From assembly GCA_963632935.1 (NCBI GenBank), contig CAVGWA010000009.1:1-45964 (forward strand): a stretch of 45,964 nucleotides of DNA. The letters are read 5' to 3'. The translations under genes and the position numbers were made by a program. The stretch is from Coprosoma sp963632935 (GTDB lineage: Bacteria; Bacillota_I; Bacilli_A; RF39; UBA660). The notes beneath the pieces are model-generated. The model saw only the letters and a program-made list of their open reading frames with translations. It did no database searches and had not been told where the DNA came from. Shown piece after piece: positions 15,696 through 24,545 of the stretch. How positions within the stretch are numbered: position 1 is the stretch's first letter; each line of letters opens with the position of its first letter.

Positions 15696-16918
15696 ATTTA
15701 TACGATGAATTAAAATGGCGTGGGCTTATTAAAGATGAAGCTGGCGAAGATTTAGAAAAAAAATTAAATGAAGGTGGTATGACCTTTTACATTGGAACAG
15801 ATCCTACCGCAGATAGTCTCCATTTAGGTCATCTTTCATCATTCCTAATAAGTAAAAGATTAGAAAAAGCTGGACACCATCCAATACTATTAATAGGAGG
15901 AGCAACCGGAAGAATAGGGGACCCTAGACCTACAGAAGAAAGGCCAATGAAAAGTATTGAAGAAATTGAAAATAATTTCAAAGCATTAAAAAAACAAGTA
16001 ACAAATTTGTTTGGATTTGAAGTGGTTAATAATTATGATTGGTGTAAAGACATTAATTTCATTGATTTCTTAAGAGATTATGGTAAATACTTTAACGTAA
16101 ATTATATGCTTGATAAAGACATTATTAGAAGAAGACTAGATAGTGGTATAACTTTTACAGAATTTTCTTATATGATAATGCAAGCATTAGATTTTTTACA
16201 CTTAAATCAAACAAAAAATTGTACAATGCAATGTGCAGGCTCTGATCAATGGGGAAACATTACCGCAGGAATAGATTTAATTAGAAAAAAAACAGGTAAA
16301 GAAGTTTACGGATTTACCATGCCACTTGTAACAGACAAAAATGGGAAAAAATTTGGCAAAAGTGAAGGGAATGCTTTTTGGCTTGATAAAAATAAAACCT
16401 CAAGTTATGAAATATATCAATATCTAGTTAATAGTGATGATGAAAAAGTAATTGATTATCTTAAAATATTTACATTTTTAACAAAACAAGAAATTGAAGA
16501 AATAGAAAAAAAACATAAGGAAAAACCAGAAGAAAGAATAGCTCAAAAAACATTGGCTAAAGAAGTAATAACATTCTTACACGGAAAAGAAGAAGCCGAC
16601 AAAGCAAAACAAATGAGTGAAGTATTATTTACTGGTCGTGTTAATAATTTAACTAAAAATGAAATAGAAAAAATCTTTAAAGATGTCCCTAAATTTGAAT
16701 GTAAAGATGGAGAAAATATTGTTGACATTTTAGTAAATAGCAAAATATGTCAAAGCAAAAGAGAAGCTAGAGAATTTGTAAATGCTGGAAGTATTACAAT
16801 AAATGAAGAAAAAATAAATAGTGAAGAATATAAAGTATCACAGAAAAAAGCCATTGAAGGGGAAATAATTGTATTGAAAAGAGGAAAGAAAAAATATTTC
16901 ATTGGAAAAATTGGGTAA
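15692..16918 (+). CDS. tyrS: Tyrosyl-tRNA synthetase
   Basis: TyrRS charges tRNA-Tyr. The class I HIGH motif is HLGH in PTADSLHLGHL (residues about 40-46), KMSKS is KFGKS (about 227-231), and the tyrosine pocket shows QALDFLHLNQ and GSDQWGNITAG. A C-terminal S4-like RNA-binding domain (from about 345, SKREAREFVNAGSITINEEK) completes the 408-residue TyrS1-type enzyme. Its ATG overlaps the deoC stop (ATGA), with GGAGG upstream. The Tyr T-box ahead of deoC gives end-product feedback through uncharged tRNA-Tyr. Confidence 0.96.
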   Translation: MNLYDELKWRGLIKDEAGEDLEKKLNEGGMTFYIGTDPTADSLHLGHLSSFLISKRLEKAGHHPILLIGGATGRIGDPRPTEERPMKSIEEIENNFKALKKQVTNLFGFEVVNNYDWCKDINFIDFLRDYGKYFNVNYMLDKDIIRRRLDSGITFTEFSYMIMQALDFLHLNQTKNCTMQCAGSDQWGNITAGIDLIRKKTGKEVYGFTMPLVTDKNGKKFGKSEGNAFWLDKNKTSSYEIYQYLVNSDDEKVIDYLKIFTFLTKQEIEEIEKKHKEKPEERIAQKTLAKEVITFLHGKEEADKAKQMSEVLFTGRVNNLTKNEIEKIFKDVPKFECKDGENIVDILVNSKICQSKREAREFVNAGSITINEEKINSEEYKVSQKKAIEGEIIVLKRGKKKYFIGKIG

Positions 16919-16932
16919 CGCCAATTTTTTTT
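16906..16932 (+). terminator. Terminator of the deoC-tyrS transcript
   Basis: AAAAATTGG (16906-16914), 6-base loop, CCAATTTTT (16921-16929), T-run; the tyrS stop lies at the loop. Confidence 0.85.
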
Positions 16933-16933
16933 T

Positions 16934-16963
16934 AAAAAACAGATAGGAATTAATCCTATCTGT
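16934..16963 (-). terminator. Terminator of rpsD
   Basis: Perfect 10-base arms (16939-16948, 16954-16963) with a minus-strand T-run at 16939-16934. It overlaps the last codons of rpsD and faces the tyrS terminator. Confidence 0.8.
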
Positions 16964-17558
16964 TGTAGTATTCGATAATTAATGCTTCATCAATATCTGC
17001 ATTTAACTCACTACGTTCTGGCATTCTAACATAAGTAGCTTCCATTTTCTTATCATCATAAGAAACAAATTCAACTCTATTTTTTAATGCTTCTAAAGAT
17101 TCTCTAACAACTTTTAATTCTTTATCATTTTCCATTAAACTAATAACATCACCAGTTTTAACCTGATAAGATGGAATATCAACACGTTTACCATTAACAG
17201 TAACATGTCCATGATTTACAAGTTGTCTAGCACCTTTTCTAGTAGTAGCAAACCCTGCACGATAAACTAAATTGTCTAAACGAGATTCTAATAATTTAAG
17301 TAAATTTTCACCGTTGACACCCTTCATTTTAACAGCTTTAGTAAAAGCTTTTTCCATTTGTTTTTCACTTAAACCATACATGAACTTAACTTTTTGTTTT
17401 TCTTGAAGTTGGATACCATAATTAGATAACTTTTTCTTACGATCTTGACCATGTTGACCAGGAGCATAAGGCCTTTTAGCTAATTCTTTACCACTTTCTA
17501 AAATTGAAAAACCAAAACGTCTAGATTTCTTATAAGTAGGTCCAGTATATCTTGCCAT
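16956..17558 (-). CDS. rpsD: 30S ribosomal protein S4
   Basis: S4 nucleates assembly of the 30S body by binding 16S rRNA and also acts as a translational regulator. The 200-residue sequence starts MARYTGPTYKKSRRFG and contains the S4 RNA-binding domain (LESRLDNLVYRAGFATTRKG, then ARQLVNHGHVTVNGKRVDIP). The ATG at 17558 is chosen over an upstream in-frame start because AGGAGGAG sits 5-12 bases before it and the mature S4 start is conserved. It is a single-gene unit with its own promoter and long leader, convergent with tyrS, as in Bacillus, where rpsD is also solitary next to tyrS. Confidence 0.97.
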   Translation of the reverse strand: MARYTGPTYKKSRRFGFSILESGKELAKRPYAPGQHGQDRKKKLSNYGIQLQEKQKVKFMYGLSEKQMEKAFTKAVKMKGVNGENLLKLLESRLDNLVYRAGFATTRKGARQLVNHGHVTVNGKRVDIPSYQVKTGDVISLMENDKELKVVRESLEALKNRVEFVSYDDKKMEATYVRMPERSELNADIDEALIIEYYNR

Positions 17559-17706
17559 TTTGTCTCCTCCTTTCACTTAAATCCTGCGAAAGGTTATTTT
17601 AAAATAATTATAGGGTGAATTATACTAATACTCATTCGCAACTAACAAGTAACCCCTCTAGGGAATAACCACATTATAATTTTCTAAAACACCGTTGCTT
17701 TCGCTG
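17559..17706 (-). promoter_or_regulatory. Long rpsD 5' leader, probable S4 autoregulatory RNA
   Basis: About 148 bases separate the predicted start from rpsD. The leader contains complementary blocks, including GCGAAAG near 17696-17703 that can pair with CTTTCGC at 17585-17591 next to the ribosome site. Firmicute rpsD leaders are known to bind S4; the position fits, but I cannot confirm the exact pseudoknot by eye. Confidence 0.5.
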
Positions 17707-17712
17707 GTTATA

Positions 17713-17741
17713 ATTATATTATTTTTTATCAGCAAAGTCAA
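17713..17741 (-). promoter_or_regulatory. rpsD promoter
   Basis: On the minus strand TTGACT (17741-17736), 17-base spacer, TATAAT (17718-17713). Confidence 0.85.
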
Positions 17742-17765
17742 TAGGCTTAAAAAACACATATATAA

Positions 17766-17870
17766 AAAGGTTTTGGAAAAAATTATAAACTAACATATAC
17801 TGAAGAAGAACTTGAAAATTTAAATTTATTTTTAAAAATAAATAATGCTTTAAAAAATAATATAAAATAA
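17766..17870 (+). pseudogene. Gene-tail remnant without a start codon
   Basis: A 34-codon open stretch reads like a real protein end (LTYTEEELENLNLFLKINNA) and stops with TAA, but no ATG, GTG or TTG lies in frame after the preceding stop at 17763. It may be the 3' scrap of a deleted gene. It sits exactly where base skew changes sign, so it may mark a rearrangement point. Too short to identify. Confidence 0.35.
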
Positions 17871-17919
17871 ATGTATAATATTTTAAATTCCCTCCAAAAT
17901 ATTACTGAGGAGGAAAAAT

Positions 17920-18480
17920 ATGAAAAAAATATTATATTTATTTATTTGTATAATGTTTATATCTGGTTGTGGTAATATGGGAAATACACCAACTAAAAAA
18001 GTAGAGGCATTTCTTAATAAGTATCAAACAAATGATGAGGATGTAATAAATGATTTAGATACAACTTTAATTAGTGATACTAATTTAACTGAGGAAGAAA
18101 GAACTAATTATCGTGAATTTATGAAGAAACATTATCAAGATTTAACTTATAAAATTAAAGATGAGAAAATTGATGGTAAAAATGCGACAGTAACAGCTGA
18201 AGTTACTGTTAGAAATTATGCGGATGCAGTTAATGAAGCTAATGAATATAAATTAAAAAATGCGGATAAATTTACAACTACTAACACATTCGCAACCTAT
18301 AGATTAAATATGTTAAAAGATGTAACTAAAACAGAAACATATACAATTAATTTTTATTTAAGAAAAGATAATAATAATTGGAAATTACAAGAATTATCTG
18401 AAGAAGATGAAAGTAAAATTAATGGACTATATGGAGTAAAAGACGATACAGTAATATCTGACATTACAAATAATTCGTAA
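17920..18480 (+). CDS. Lipoprotein of unknown function
   Basis: A 186-residue secreted lipoprotein: signal peptide MKKILYLFICIMFISGC with lipobox ISGC, so the mature protein begins at Cys17 and is anchored on the outer face of the membrane. The mature part is charged, with a helical start (KKVEAFLNKYQTNDEDVINDL), a central beta region (NATVTAEVTVRNY), and an end resembling small NTF2-like or DUF4878-like stress lipoproteins (INFYLRKDNNNWKLQEL). GAGGAGGA precedes the ATG. A strong terminator separates it from the downstream dacB-spmAB group. First clearly G/T-skewed gene of the block. Confidence 0.8.
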   Translation: MKKILYLFICIMFISGCGNMGNTPTKKVEAFLNKYQTNDEDVINDLDTTLISDTNLTEEERTNYREFMKKHYQDLTYKIKDEKIDGKNATVTAEVTVRNYADAVNEANEYKLKNADKFTTTNTFATYRLNMLKDVTKTETYTINFYLRKDNNNWKLQELSEEDESKINGLYGVKDDTVISDITNNS

Positions 18481-18502
18481 AAGGCATAATTGCCTTTTTT
18501 TT
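18479..18502 (+). terminator. Terminator after the lipoprotein gene
   Basis: AAAAGGCA, 4-base loop, TGCCTTTT and further T. Confidence 0.85.
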
Positions 18503-18527
18503 GTATATAATTTTTTAGGTGATTTAA

Positions 18528-19601
18528 TTGAAAAAAATAATTTTTATTTTATTTTTATTTTTACCGTTTAAAATTTATGCTTATTCTACTACAGCTCATT
18601 CTTCTATTTTAATGGATATGAATAGTCAAAGAATAATATATGGTGATAATATTCATGATGTTCAAAGTGTTGCCTCTATTTCTAAGATTATGACTTGTAT
18701 AATCGCTATTGAAAACTCTGATATTAATAAAGAAGTTACTATTGGTGGTGAAATATTAAAAGCATATGGTTCGGGAATATATATTCAAATAGGTGAGAAA
18801 ATGAAATTAATTGACCTGCTTTATGGACTTATGCTTAGAAGTGGAAATGATGCGGCTTTAGCTATTTCTACAGCTGTTAGTAAAGATACCAATGAATTTG
18901 TTAAATTAATGAATGAAAAAGCTTTAAAGTTAGGTATGAAAAATACAACTTTTAATAATCCTAGTGGTCTTGATGAAGAAAAAGGTAATATGTCAACGGC
19001 ATATGACATGGCACTTTTAATGAGTTATGCGATGAAAAATAAAGTGTTTAAAAAGATTGTTAGTACTAAAGATTATACTTTAAGAACAAACAAAAATATA
19101 TATAAATGGCATAATAAAAATAAACTTTTATCAAGTTATAAATATACAACAGGTGGTAAAACTGGTTATACTAAAATAGCTAAAAGGACATTAGTTACAA
19201 GTGCTTTTAAAGATGGGCTTGCTTTAACAGTTGTTACATTAAATGATGGTAATGATTGGTTTGATCATAAAAAATTATATGAAGAGGCTTTTAACGAATA
19301 TACATCATATAGAATTTTATCTAAGGGTAATATAAAAATACTAAATGAAAATTATTATAAAAATGATGTTTTATATTTAAAAAATAATTTTGATTATCCT
19401 TTAATAGAAAGTGAAAAAGATATATTAAAAATAAAATATGAAATTAATAAAAAAAGAAGTTATAAATCATTTGATAAAGTAGGTGAAGCTAAGATTTATT
19501 TAGGTGATGAATTAATTGGTAGTAATGGAATATATGTTAAAAAAAGAGAAAAAAAGGTAAATTTTTTGGAAAAATTAAGGATGGCCTTTAATGATAAATA
19601 A
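18528..19601 (+). CDS. dacB: D-alanyl-D-alanine carboxypeptidase (DacB/PBP5 type)
   Basis: A low-molecular-weight penicillin-binding protein that trims the terminal D-Ala from peptidoglycan stem peptides. It has a signal peptide (IIFILFLFLPFKIYAY) and the S11 active-site triad: SISK near residue 50, SGN in LRSGNDAAL, and KTG in TTGGKTGYTK. A C-terminal beta domain and a short amphipathic end (VNFLEKLRMAFNDK) follow. The start is TTG at 18528, supported by TAGGTGAT 4-12 bases before it. It overlaps spmA by 11 bases, reproducing the dacB-spmA-spmB order of B. subtilis, where the operon shapes spore cortex. Called dacB on that context; the catalytic family itself is certain. Confidence 0.88.
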   Translation: MKKIIFILFLFLPFKIYAYSTTAHSSILMDMNSQRIIYGDNIHDVQSVASISKIMTCIIAIENSDINKEVTIGGEILKAYGSGIYIQIGEKMKLIDLLYGLMLRSGNDAALAISTAVSKDTNEFVKLMNEKALKLGMKNTTFNNPSGLDEEKGNMSTAYDMALLMSYAMKNKVFKKIVSTKDYTLRTNKNIYKWHNKNKLLSSYKYTTGGKTGYTKIAKRTLVTSAFKDGLALTVVTLNDGNDWFDHKKLYEEAFNEYTSYRILSKGNIKILNENYYKNDVLYLKNNFDYPLIESEKDILKIKYEINKKRSYKSFDKVGEAKIYLGDELIGSNGIYVKKREKKVNFLEKLRMAFNDK

Positions 19602-20169
19602 ATTATGGACTATACTTATTGTATTAGGAAGCAGTAGTTTAATTTTCTCGGGTAAAACTGATGTTTTAAATGATCAAATTTTGTCTTCTGGTAAAGTTGC
19701 ATTGGAGCTTATTTTTCAAATTTTTCCTTTAATTTCTTTATGGCTTGGTATTATGAAAATAGCTTTAGATTCTGGTTTACTTAAAAAAATATCAAATTTT
19801 ATTTATCCTATATTACACATTCTTTTTCCTGATATTCCTAAAGGTCATATATCTTTTAGTTATATATCTTCTAATATTGTCGCAAATATGTTTGGCCTTG
19901 GTAATGCGGCTACGCCTTTTGGTCTTAAAGCTATGGAATCACTTCAGAATTTAAATGAAAAAAAAGATACAGCAAGTAAAAGTATGATTACATTTTTAGT
20001 TATTAATACTTGTGGTTTTTGTTTAATTCCAACAACTTTAATTTCATTAAGAATTTTTTATAAAAGTAATGATCCTACTTCTATTTTAATTCCATGTATT
20101 ATTGTTAGTTTTCTTTCTTTATGTTTTGGTCTTACTATTGATAAATTATTTTCAAGGAGAGAAAAATGA
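19591..20169 (+). CDS. spmA: Spore maturation protein A (nucleoside-recognition/Gate family)
   Basis: A 192-residue membrane protein with about five helices. Family signatures include SGKVALELIFQIFPLISLWLG, the motif ANMFGLGNAATPFGLKAMESL and the ITFLVINTCGFCLIPTT helix. SpmA and SpmB form a two-part membrane protein of the Gate (nucleoside-recognition) fold that affects spore core dehydration in Bacillus; the transported substrate is unknown. The ATG lies inside the end of dacB, and spmB starts on its stop (ATGA), so all three are translationally coupled. Confidence 0.9.
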   Translation: MINKLWTILIVLGSSSLIFSGKTDVLNDQILSSGKVALELIFQIFPLISLWLGIMKIALDSGLLKKISNFIYPILHILFPDIPKGHISFSYISSNIVANMFGLGNAATPFGLKAMESLQNLNEKKDTASKSMITFLVINTCGFCLIPTTLISLRIFYKSNDPTSILIPCIIVSFLSLCFGLTIDKLFSRREK

Positions 20170-20678
20170 TTTCTAGTTTTTTTATACCTTTTATTGTTTT
20201 ATTTGTTATATTGTATGGTAGTTTTAAAAAAATAAATGTTTATGATAGTTTTATTGCTGGAGCAAAAGAAGGAATGCCTATTGTTATATCAATGTTTCCT
20301 TCCTTGCTTGCAATGATTTTAGGCGTTAATATATTTTTAAATAGTACTTTTTTAGATTATTTTGTAGATTTTTTAACCCCTTTTTTAAATATAATAAAAA
20401 TTCCTGCTGAAGTTTTACCAATTGCTATTATGAGACCATTATCAGGTAGTTTTGGACTTGCTTTAATTAATGATATGTATAAAAATAATGGACCAGATAG
20501 CTTTATTAGTATTTTATCTTCAGTTATTCAAGGTTCTAGTGATACTACCATTTATATTATTACGCTTTATTTTGGTACAGTTGGCATAAAAAAAATAAAG
20601 TATGCTTTATGGGTAGGATTGCTTGCAGATTTATTTATGATAATTTGTGCTTTAATAATTGTTCCTTTGTTTTTTTAA
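20166..20678 (+). CDS. spmB: Spore maturation protein B
   Basis: A 170-residue multi-pass membrane protein paired with SpmA. Recognisable parts are FIAGAKEGMPIVISMFPSLL, EVLPIAIMRPLSGSFGLALI and the conserved SVIQGSSDTTIYIITLYFGT followed by GIKKIKYAL. Its ATG overlaps the spmA stop, with AAGGAGAG as ribosome site. In B. subtilis spmA and spmB mutants make spores with incompletely dehydrated cores; homologues also occur in non-sporulating species, so this alone does not prove sporulation here. Confidence 0.9.
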   Translation: MISSFFIPFIVLFVILYGSFKKINVYDSFIAGAKEGMPIVISMFPSLLAMILGVNIFLNSTFLDYFVDFLTPFLNIIKIPAEVLPIAIMRPLSGSFGLALINDMYKNNGPDSFISILSSVIQGSSDTTIYIITLYFGTVGIKKIKYALWVGLLADLFMIICALIIVPLFF

Positions 20679-20738
20679 AATATTATCTTGCCTGTAAAAA
20701 TGTTAAAATGTATAATTGAATAAAGGAAGGTGATTAGT

Positions 20739-22874
20739 GTGCAGGCAGATATACTTACTGAAGTTTCCTCTTGTAAGGACAAAACTTTTACTTATAATGT
20801 TCCTTCTAATATGCATCCATTAGTTGGAATGAGGGCACTGATTCCTTTTGGAAAGAGAAATATTGAAGGCTTTATTATGAATGTTCATGATGATGTTCCT
20901 TTAGATTATGAAATTAAGGATATTATTTCTTTATTAGATGAAAAGGCTGTTATTAATGATGAAATGATGAAGCTTGGTAAATATATAAGTGAAAAGACTT
21001 TATCTTCTTTAACTTTGTCTTATCAAACTATGCTTCCTTCTGCTTTAAAAGCTAAAGGGAAGGTACATATTAACAAAAAATATGTAATATTGCTATCTGT
21101 TATTAAAGATGGAGTTTTTAAGACAGATAGTCAAAATAAAGTGTTTAATTATGTTAAAGAAAATAAAGATGTTTTAAAAAGTGAAGCTAATAAAATATCT
21201 GCATCTAGCGTTAAAACTTTAATTAATAATGGCTTTTTAAAAGAAGAGAAAAAAGAAGTTTATCGGTTAGACGATGATATTAAAATTGATAGAAAACAAT
21301 ATGATTTAACTTTAGAACAAAAAAATGTTATTGATAGTATTTATTTAAATAAATTTAGACCATATTTATTACATGGTGTGACGGGTAGTGGTAAAACTTT
21401 AGTTTATATTAAATTAATTGAAAAAATATTGAAAGAAAATAAACAAGCTATTTTACTTGTCCCAGAAATTAGTTTAACACCTCAAGTAACCGAAATATTT
21501 AAAAAAACATTTGGTAAGGTTGTTGCCATTTTGCACAGTGGACTTAGCAATGGTGAGAAGTATGATGAGTGGAGAAAGATTGAAAGAAATGAAGTTTCTA
21601 TTGTAATAGGGGCTAGAAGTGCGATATTCGCACCATTTACTAATTTAGGTATTATTATTATTGATGAAGAACATTCTTCTACGTATAAACAAGAAAATAA
21701 GCCTAGATATAATGCGATTGATATTGCTTTAAAAAGAGGAAAAACATATAATATACCAGTTATTTTAGGCAGTGCGACCCCTTCTGTTGAAAGTTATACT
21801 AGAGCTAAGATTGGAGTTTATGATTTGCTTGTTATGAAAAATAGGGTTAATAAGAATTTACCTGAAATTCATTTAGTTGATATGAAAGAAGAGTTTAAAT
21901 GTGGTAATAGATTATTTTCTAATATGTTAAAAGAAAAAGTGCGTGATAGATTAAATAAAAACGAACAGGTTTTGATTTTACTTAATAGAAGAGGTTACAG
22001 CACAATAATTACATGTCATGATTGTGGTTTTACTCATAAATGCCCTAATTGTGATATACCTCTTGTTTATCATAAAAAAAATAATATTATGAAATGTCAT
22101 TATTGTGATTATACTTCTTATAAATTACATGAATGTCCTAATTGTAAGAGTAAAAATATTAATGAATTTGGTATGGGAACTGAAAGGTTAGAAGAAGAGA
22201 TTAATAAAGAGTTTCGAACTAAAGTGGTTAGAATGGATGTTGATACAACAAGAAAAAAAGGAGCTCATGAGAAGATAATTAAATCTTTTCAAAATGAAGA
22301 ATATAACATTTTAGTAGGTACGCAGATGATTGCAAAAGGACTTAACTTTCCAAAGGTAACACTAGTTGCCGTTATTAATGGTGATGCTTCTTTAAATATT
22401 CCCGATTTTAGAAGTAGTGAAAGAACTTATGAACTTTTATCTCAGGTTGCTGGTAGATCTGGAAGAGATAAGTTAAAAGGTGAAGTTATTATTCAAGGAT
22501 TTAACATGGATCATTATAGCATAGTTTGCGCTAAAGAAAATGATTATGAAAAATTTTATAATGAAGAGATGAAAATTAGAAAGATTTTAAAATACCCCCC
22601 TTACTATAACCTTTGTTTAATTAAAATTAGTGGTAAAAATTATGATGAACTTTTTAATGAAGGTGTTAAAATTGTTAATTATTTGAAAGAAAACTTAGAT
22701 AATATTATACTAGGTCCATCATCATGCTCTATTCCTAAAATCAATAATATTTATTATATCCAAATAATTATTAAATTTAAAAATACTAAAGATATTTTAT
22801 CTTATTTAAAATTTATTCAAAATCATTATACAAAAATAAATGTTGATATTGATTTAAATCCTTTGAAGATATAG
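20739..22874 (+). CDS. priA: Primosomal protein N' (replication restart helicase)
   Basis: PriA binds stalled forks and loads the replisome away from the origin. The 711-residue sequence has the N-terminal 3'-end-binding domain (ADILTEVSSCKDKTFTYNVP), helicase Walker A GVTGSGKTLVY (about 218), DEEH box IIDEEHSSTYKQ, GSATPS, the eight-Cys zinc module (CHDCGFTHKCPNC and CHYC to CPNC) and motif VI QVAGRSGR. The GTG at 20739 is chosen over the GTG at 20730 because AGGAAGG (20724-20730) is 8 bases before it. fmt follows after 40 bases; def, usual between priA and fmt in Bacillus, is absent. No terminator is seen between them. Confidence 0.95.
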   Translation: MQADILTEVSSCKDKTFTYNVPSNMHPLVGMRALIPFGKRNIEGFIMNVHDDVPLDYEIKDIISLLDEKAVINDEMMKLGKYISEKTLSSLTLSYQTMLPSALKAKGKVHINKKYVILLSVIKDGVFKTDSQNKVFNYVKENKDVLKSEANKISASSVKTLINNGFLKEEKKEVYRLDDDIKIDRKQYDLTLEQKNVIDSIYLNKFRPYLLHGVTGSGKTLVYIKLIEKILKENKQAILLVPEISLTPQVTEIFKKTFGKVVAILHSGLSNGEKYDEWRKIERNEVSIVIGARSAIFAPFTNLGIIIIDEEHSSTYKQENKPRYNAIDIALKRGKTYNIPVILGSATPSVESYTRAKIGVYDLLVMKNRVNKNLPEIHLVDMKEEFKCGNRLFSNMLKEKVRDRLNKNEQVLILLNRRGYSTIITCHDCGFTHKCPNCDIPLVYHKKNNIMKCHYCDYTSYKLHECPNCKSKNINEFGMGTERLEEEINKEFRTKVVRMDVDTTRKKGAHEKIIKSFQNEEYNILVGTQMIAKGLNFPKVTLVAVINGDASLNIPDFRSSERTYELLSQVAGRSGRDKLKGEVIIQGFNMDHYSIVCAKENDYEKFYNEEMKIRKILKYPPYYNLCLIKISGKNYDELFNEGVKIVNYLKENLDNIILGPSSCSIPKINNIYYIQIIIKFKNTKDILSYLKFIQNHYTKINVDIDLNPLKI

Positions 22875-22914
22875 TAAAATGTGCTAAAATATTTAAAGAA
22901 GGTAGGTGTTATAT

Positions 22915-23874
22915 TTGGATTTTGATAAGATTGAAATTACAAAAGATCCAGTTATTATATTTATGGGAACCCCTGATTTTAGTGTTCCTGTATTAGAAGG
23001 ATTAATTAATAATTATAAAATAAGAGCTATAGTCACGCAGCCTGATAAACCAGTTGGTAGAGGTGGTTTAATTAAACATACACCAGTAAAAGAAGTTGCT
23101 TTAAAAAACAATATTTTGTGCCTGCAACCTAACAAAATTAGTGAAGCACTTCAAGAAATTAATGCATTAGAACCTGATTTAATTATTACTTGTGCTTATG
23201 GTCAAATTCTTCCTTTAGAACTTTTATTAATTCCTAAATTAGGTTGTATTAATGTTCATGCATCGCTTCTTCCTAAGTTAAGAGGTGGTGCACCTATTCA
23301 TCATGCTATTATTGATGGATATAGTGAAACTGGAGTTAGTATTATGTATATGGCTGAGACTATGGATTCTGGTGATATTATAAGCCAAAAGAAGGTTGAA
23401 ATTTTAGATGATGATACCGCATCTAGTTTACATGATAAATTATCTTTAATGGGTCGTGATTTATTATTAGAAACACTTCCTAGTATACTAAATAAAACTA
23501 ATAAAAGAATACCTCAAGATGAGTCTTTAGTCACATATGGATTTAACATTAAAAGAGAAGATGAAAAGATTGATTTTAGTAAAACTAAAAGAAAAATTAT
23601 TAATCAAGTTAGGGGTTTAAATTCATATCCTGGAGCTTATTGTTTATTTGATGGTAAAATTATGAAAGTATGGAAGTGCAGAAGAAGTGATGAAATGTAT
23701 GACTTTGGATTTGCTGGTCAAATTACAACTATTTATGATGATGGAATCGGTGTTAAATGCGGTAATGGTGAAGTTGTACTTACCGAAATTCAATTAGAAG
23801 GTAAAAAAAGAGTAATGGCTAAAGATTTTATTAATGGTTATCAAGGTAATTTAAAAGGAAAGATTTTGAAATAA
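22915..23874 (+). CDS. fmt: Methionyl-tRNA formyltransferase
   Basis: Fmt formylates Met-tRNAi for translation initiation using 10-formyl-THF. Motifs: IIFMGTPDFSVPVLEGL, TQPDKPVGRGG, catalytic Asn-His-Asp set within CAYGQILP, CINVHASLLPKLRGGAPIHH and MDSGDIISQ, then the C-terminal tRNA-binding barrel. TTG at 22915 is preferred (GGTAGGT upstream at correct distance); GTG at 22906 is the alternative, adding three residues. The stop overlaps the ATG of the next membrane gene by one base. Sense-strand bases are strongly T/G-biased. Confidence 0.95.
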   Translation: MDFDKIEITKDPVIIFMGTPDFSVPVLEGLINNYKIRAIVTQPDKPVGRGGLIKHTPVKEVALKNNILCLQPNKISEALQEINALEPDLIITCAYGQILPLELLLIPKLGCINVHASLLPKLRGGAPIHHAIIDGYSETGVSIMYMAETMDSGDIISQKKVEILDDDTASSLHDKLSLMGRDLLLETLPSILNKTNKRIPQDESLVTYGFNIKREDEKIDFSKTKRKIINQVRGLNSYPGAYCLFDGKIMKVWKCRRSDEMYDFGFAGQITTIYDDGIGVKCGNGEVVLTEIQLEGKKRVMAKDFINGYQGNLKGKILK

Positions 23875-24545
23875 TGAAATTAAAAGAAAATCCTTATTTT
23901 ATTAAATATAAGGAAATGAGAAAAGATCCTAAATTAAAACCAATTATATCTTTAATATTTTGGTTTATATTTATTGTTTTTGTAACTATTTTTGTTAAAA
24001 CCGGTAGTATGAGTAGTTCAAATAAAACTGTTAGTAAAGTTAGTAGTAATTATGAATATACATATAAAGATAATTCTAAAACTATATTTGGTTATGTTAA
24101 TAATAATTATCAAGAGTTTATTTTAGATAATAATAAGTATTTTATTGATGGCAATAATGTTTATTTAATTAATGAATCATCTGCAACAAAGATTAGTAAT
24201 TTTGATATGGGAATACTTAAAATTACACCTAGTTTTATTAATAATTTAACTAACAATTTAAGTTATACTAATGGTTCAAATTATAAACAATATGCTGTTT
24301 TACTTAGTAATTTTATTAGTCTATACGAAAATGATACTGATATAGATTTATCTTTATATAATCAATATAATATTATTATTCAAGTATATTCTAAAAATAA
24401 TGATATTTATATGTATAAACTTGATTTAAGTAATTATTATAAATTAAAAGGTATTAATGATAATGGTATTTTAACAATTAGTATTTATAATACTTCAAAT
24501 GATTTTACTGGTTATTATAAAAGTTTGATAGGAGTGGTAAAATGA
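23874..24545 (+). CDS. Single-pass membrane protein of unknown function
   Basis: A 223-residue protein with a charged cytoplasmic N terminus (KLKENPYFIKYKEMRKDPKL), one transmembrane helix (IISLIFWFIFIVFVTIFV) and an extracytoplasmic domain of about 170 residues, rich in Asn, Tyr, Ser and beta-strand-like segments. No Cys is present and no catalytic motif is seen. It overlaps fmt by one base and the next gene by four, so it belongs to the priA-fmt transcript. I do not recognise a family. Confidence 0.75.
   Translation: MKLKENPYFIKYKEMRKDPKLKPIISLIFWFIFIVFVTIFVKTGSMSSSNKTVSKVSSNYEYTYKDNSKTIFGYVNNNYQEFILDNNKYFIDGNNVYLINESSATKISNFDMGILKITPSFINNLTNNLSYTNGSNYKQYAVLLSNFISLYENDTDIDLSLYNQYNIIIQVYSKNNDIYMYKLDLSNYYKLKGINDNGILTISIYNTSNDFTGYYKSLIGVVK

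Noticed and set aside
18479..18530. A riboswitch before dacB
   Set aside because: The structure is a simple terminator for the upstream lipoprotein gene, and only 25 bases remain before the start codon.
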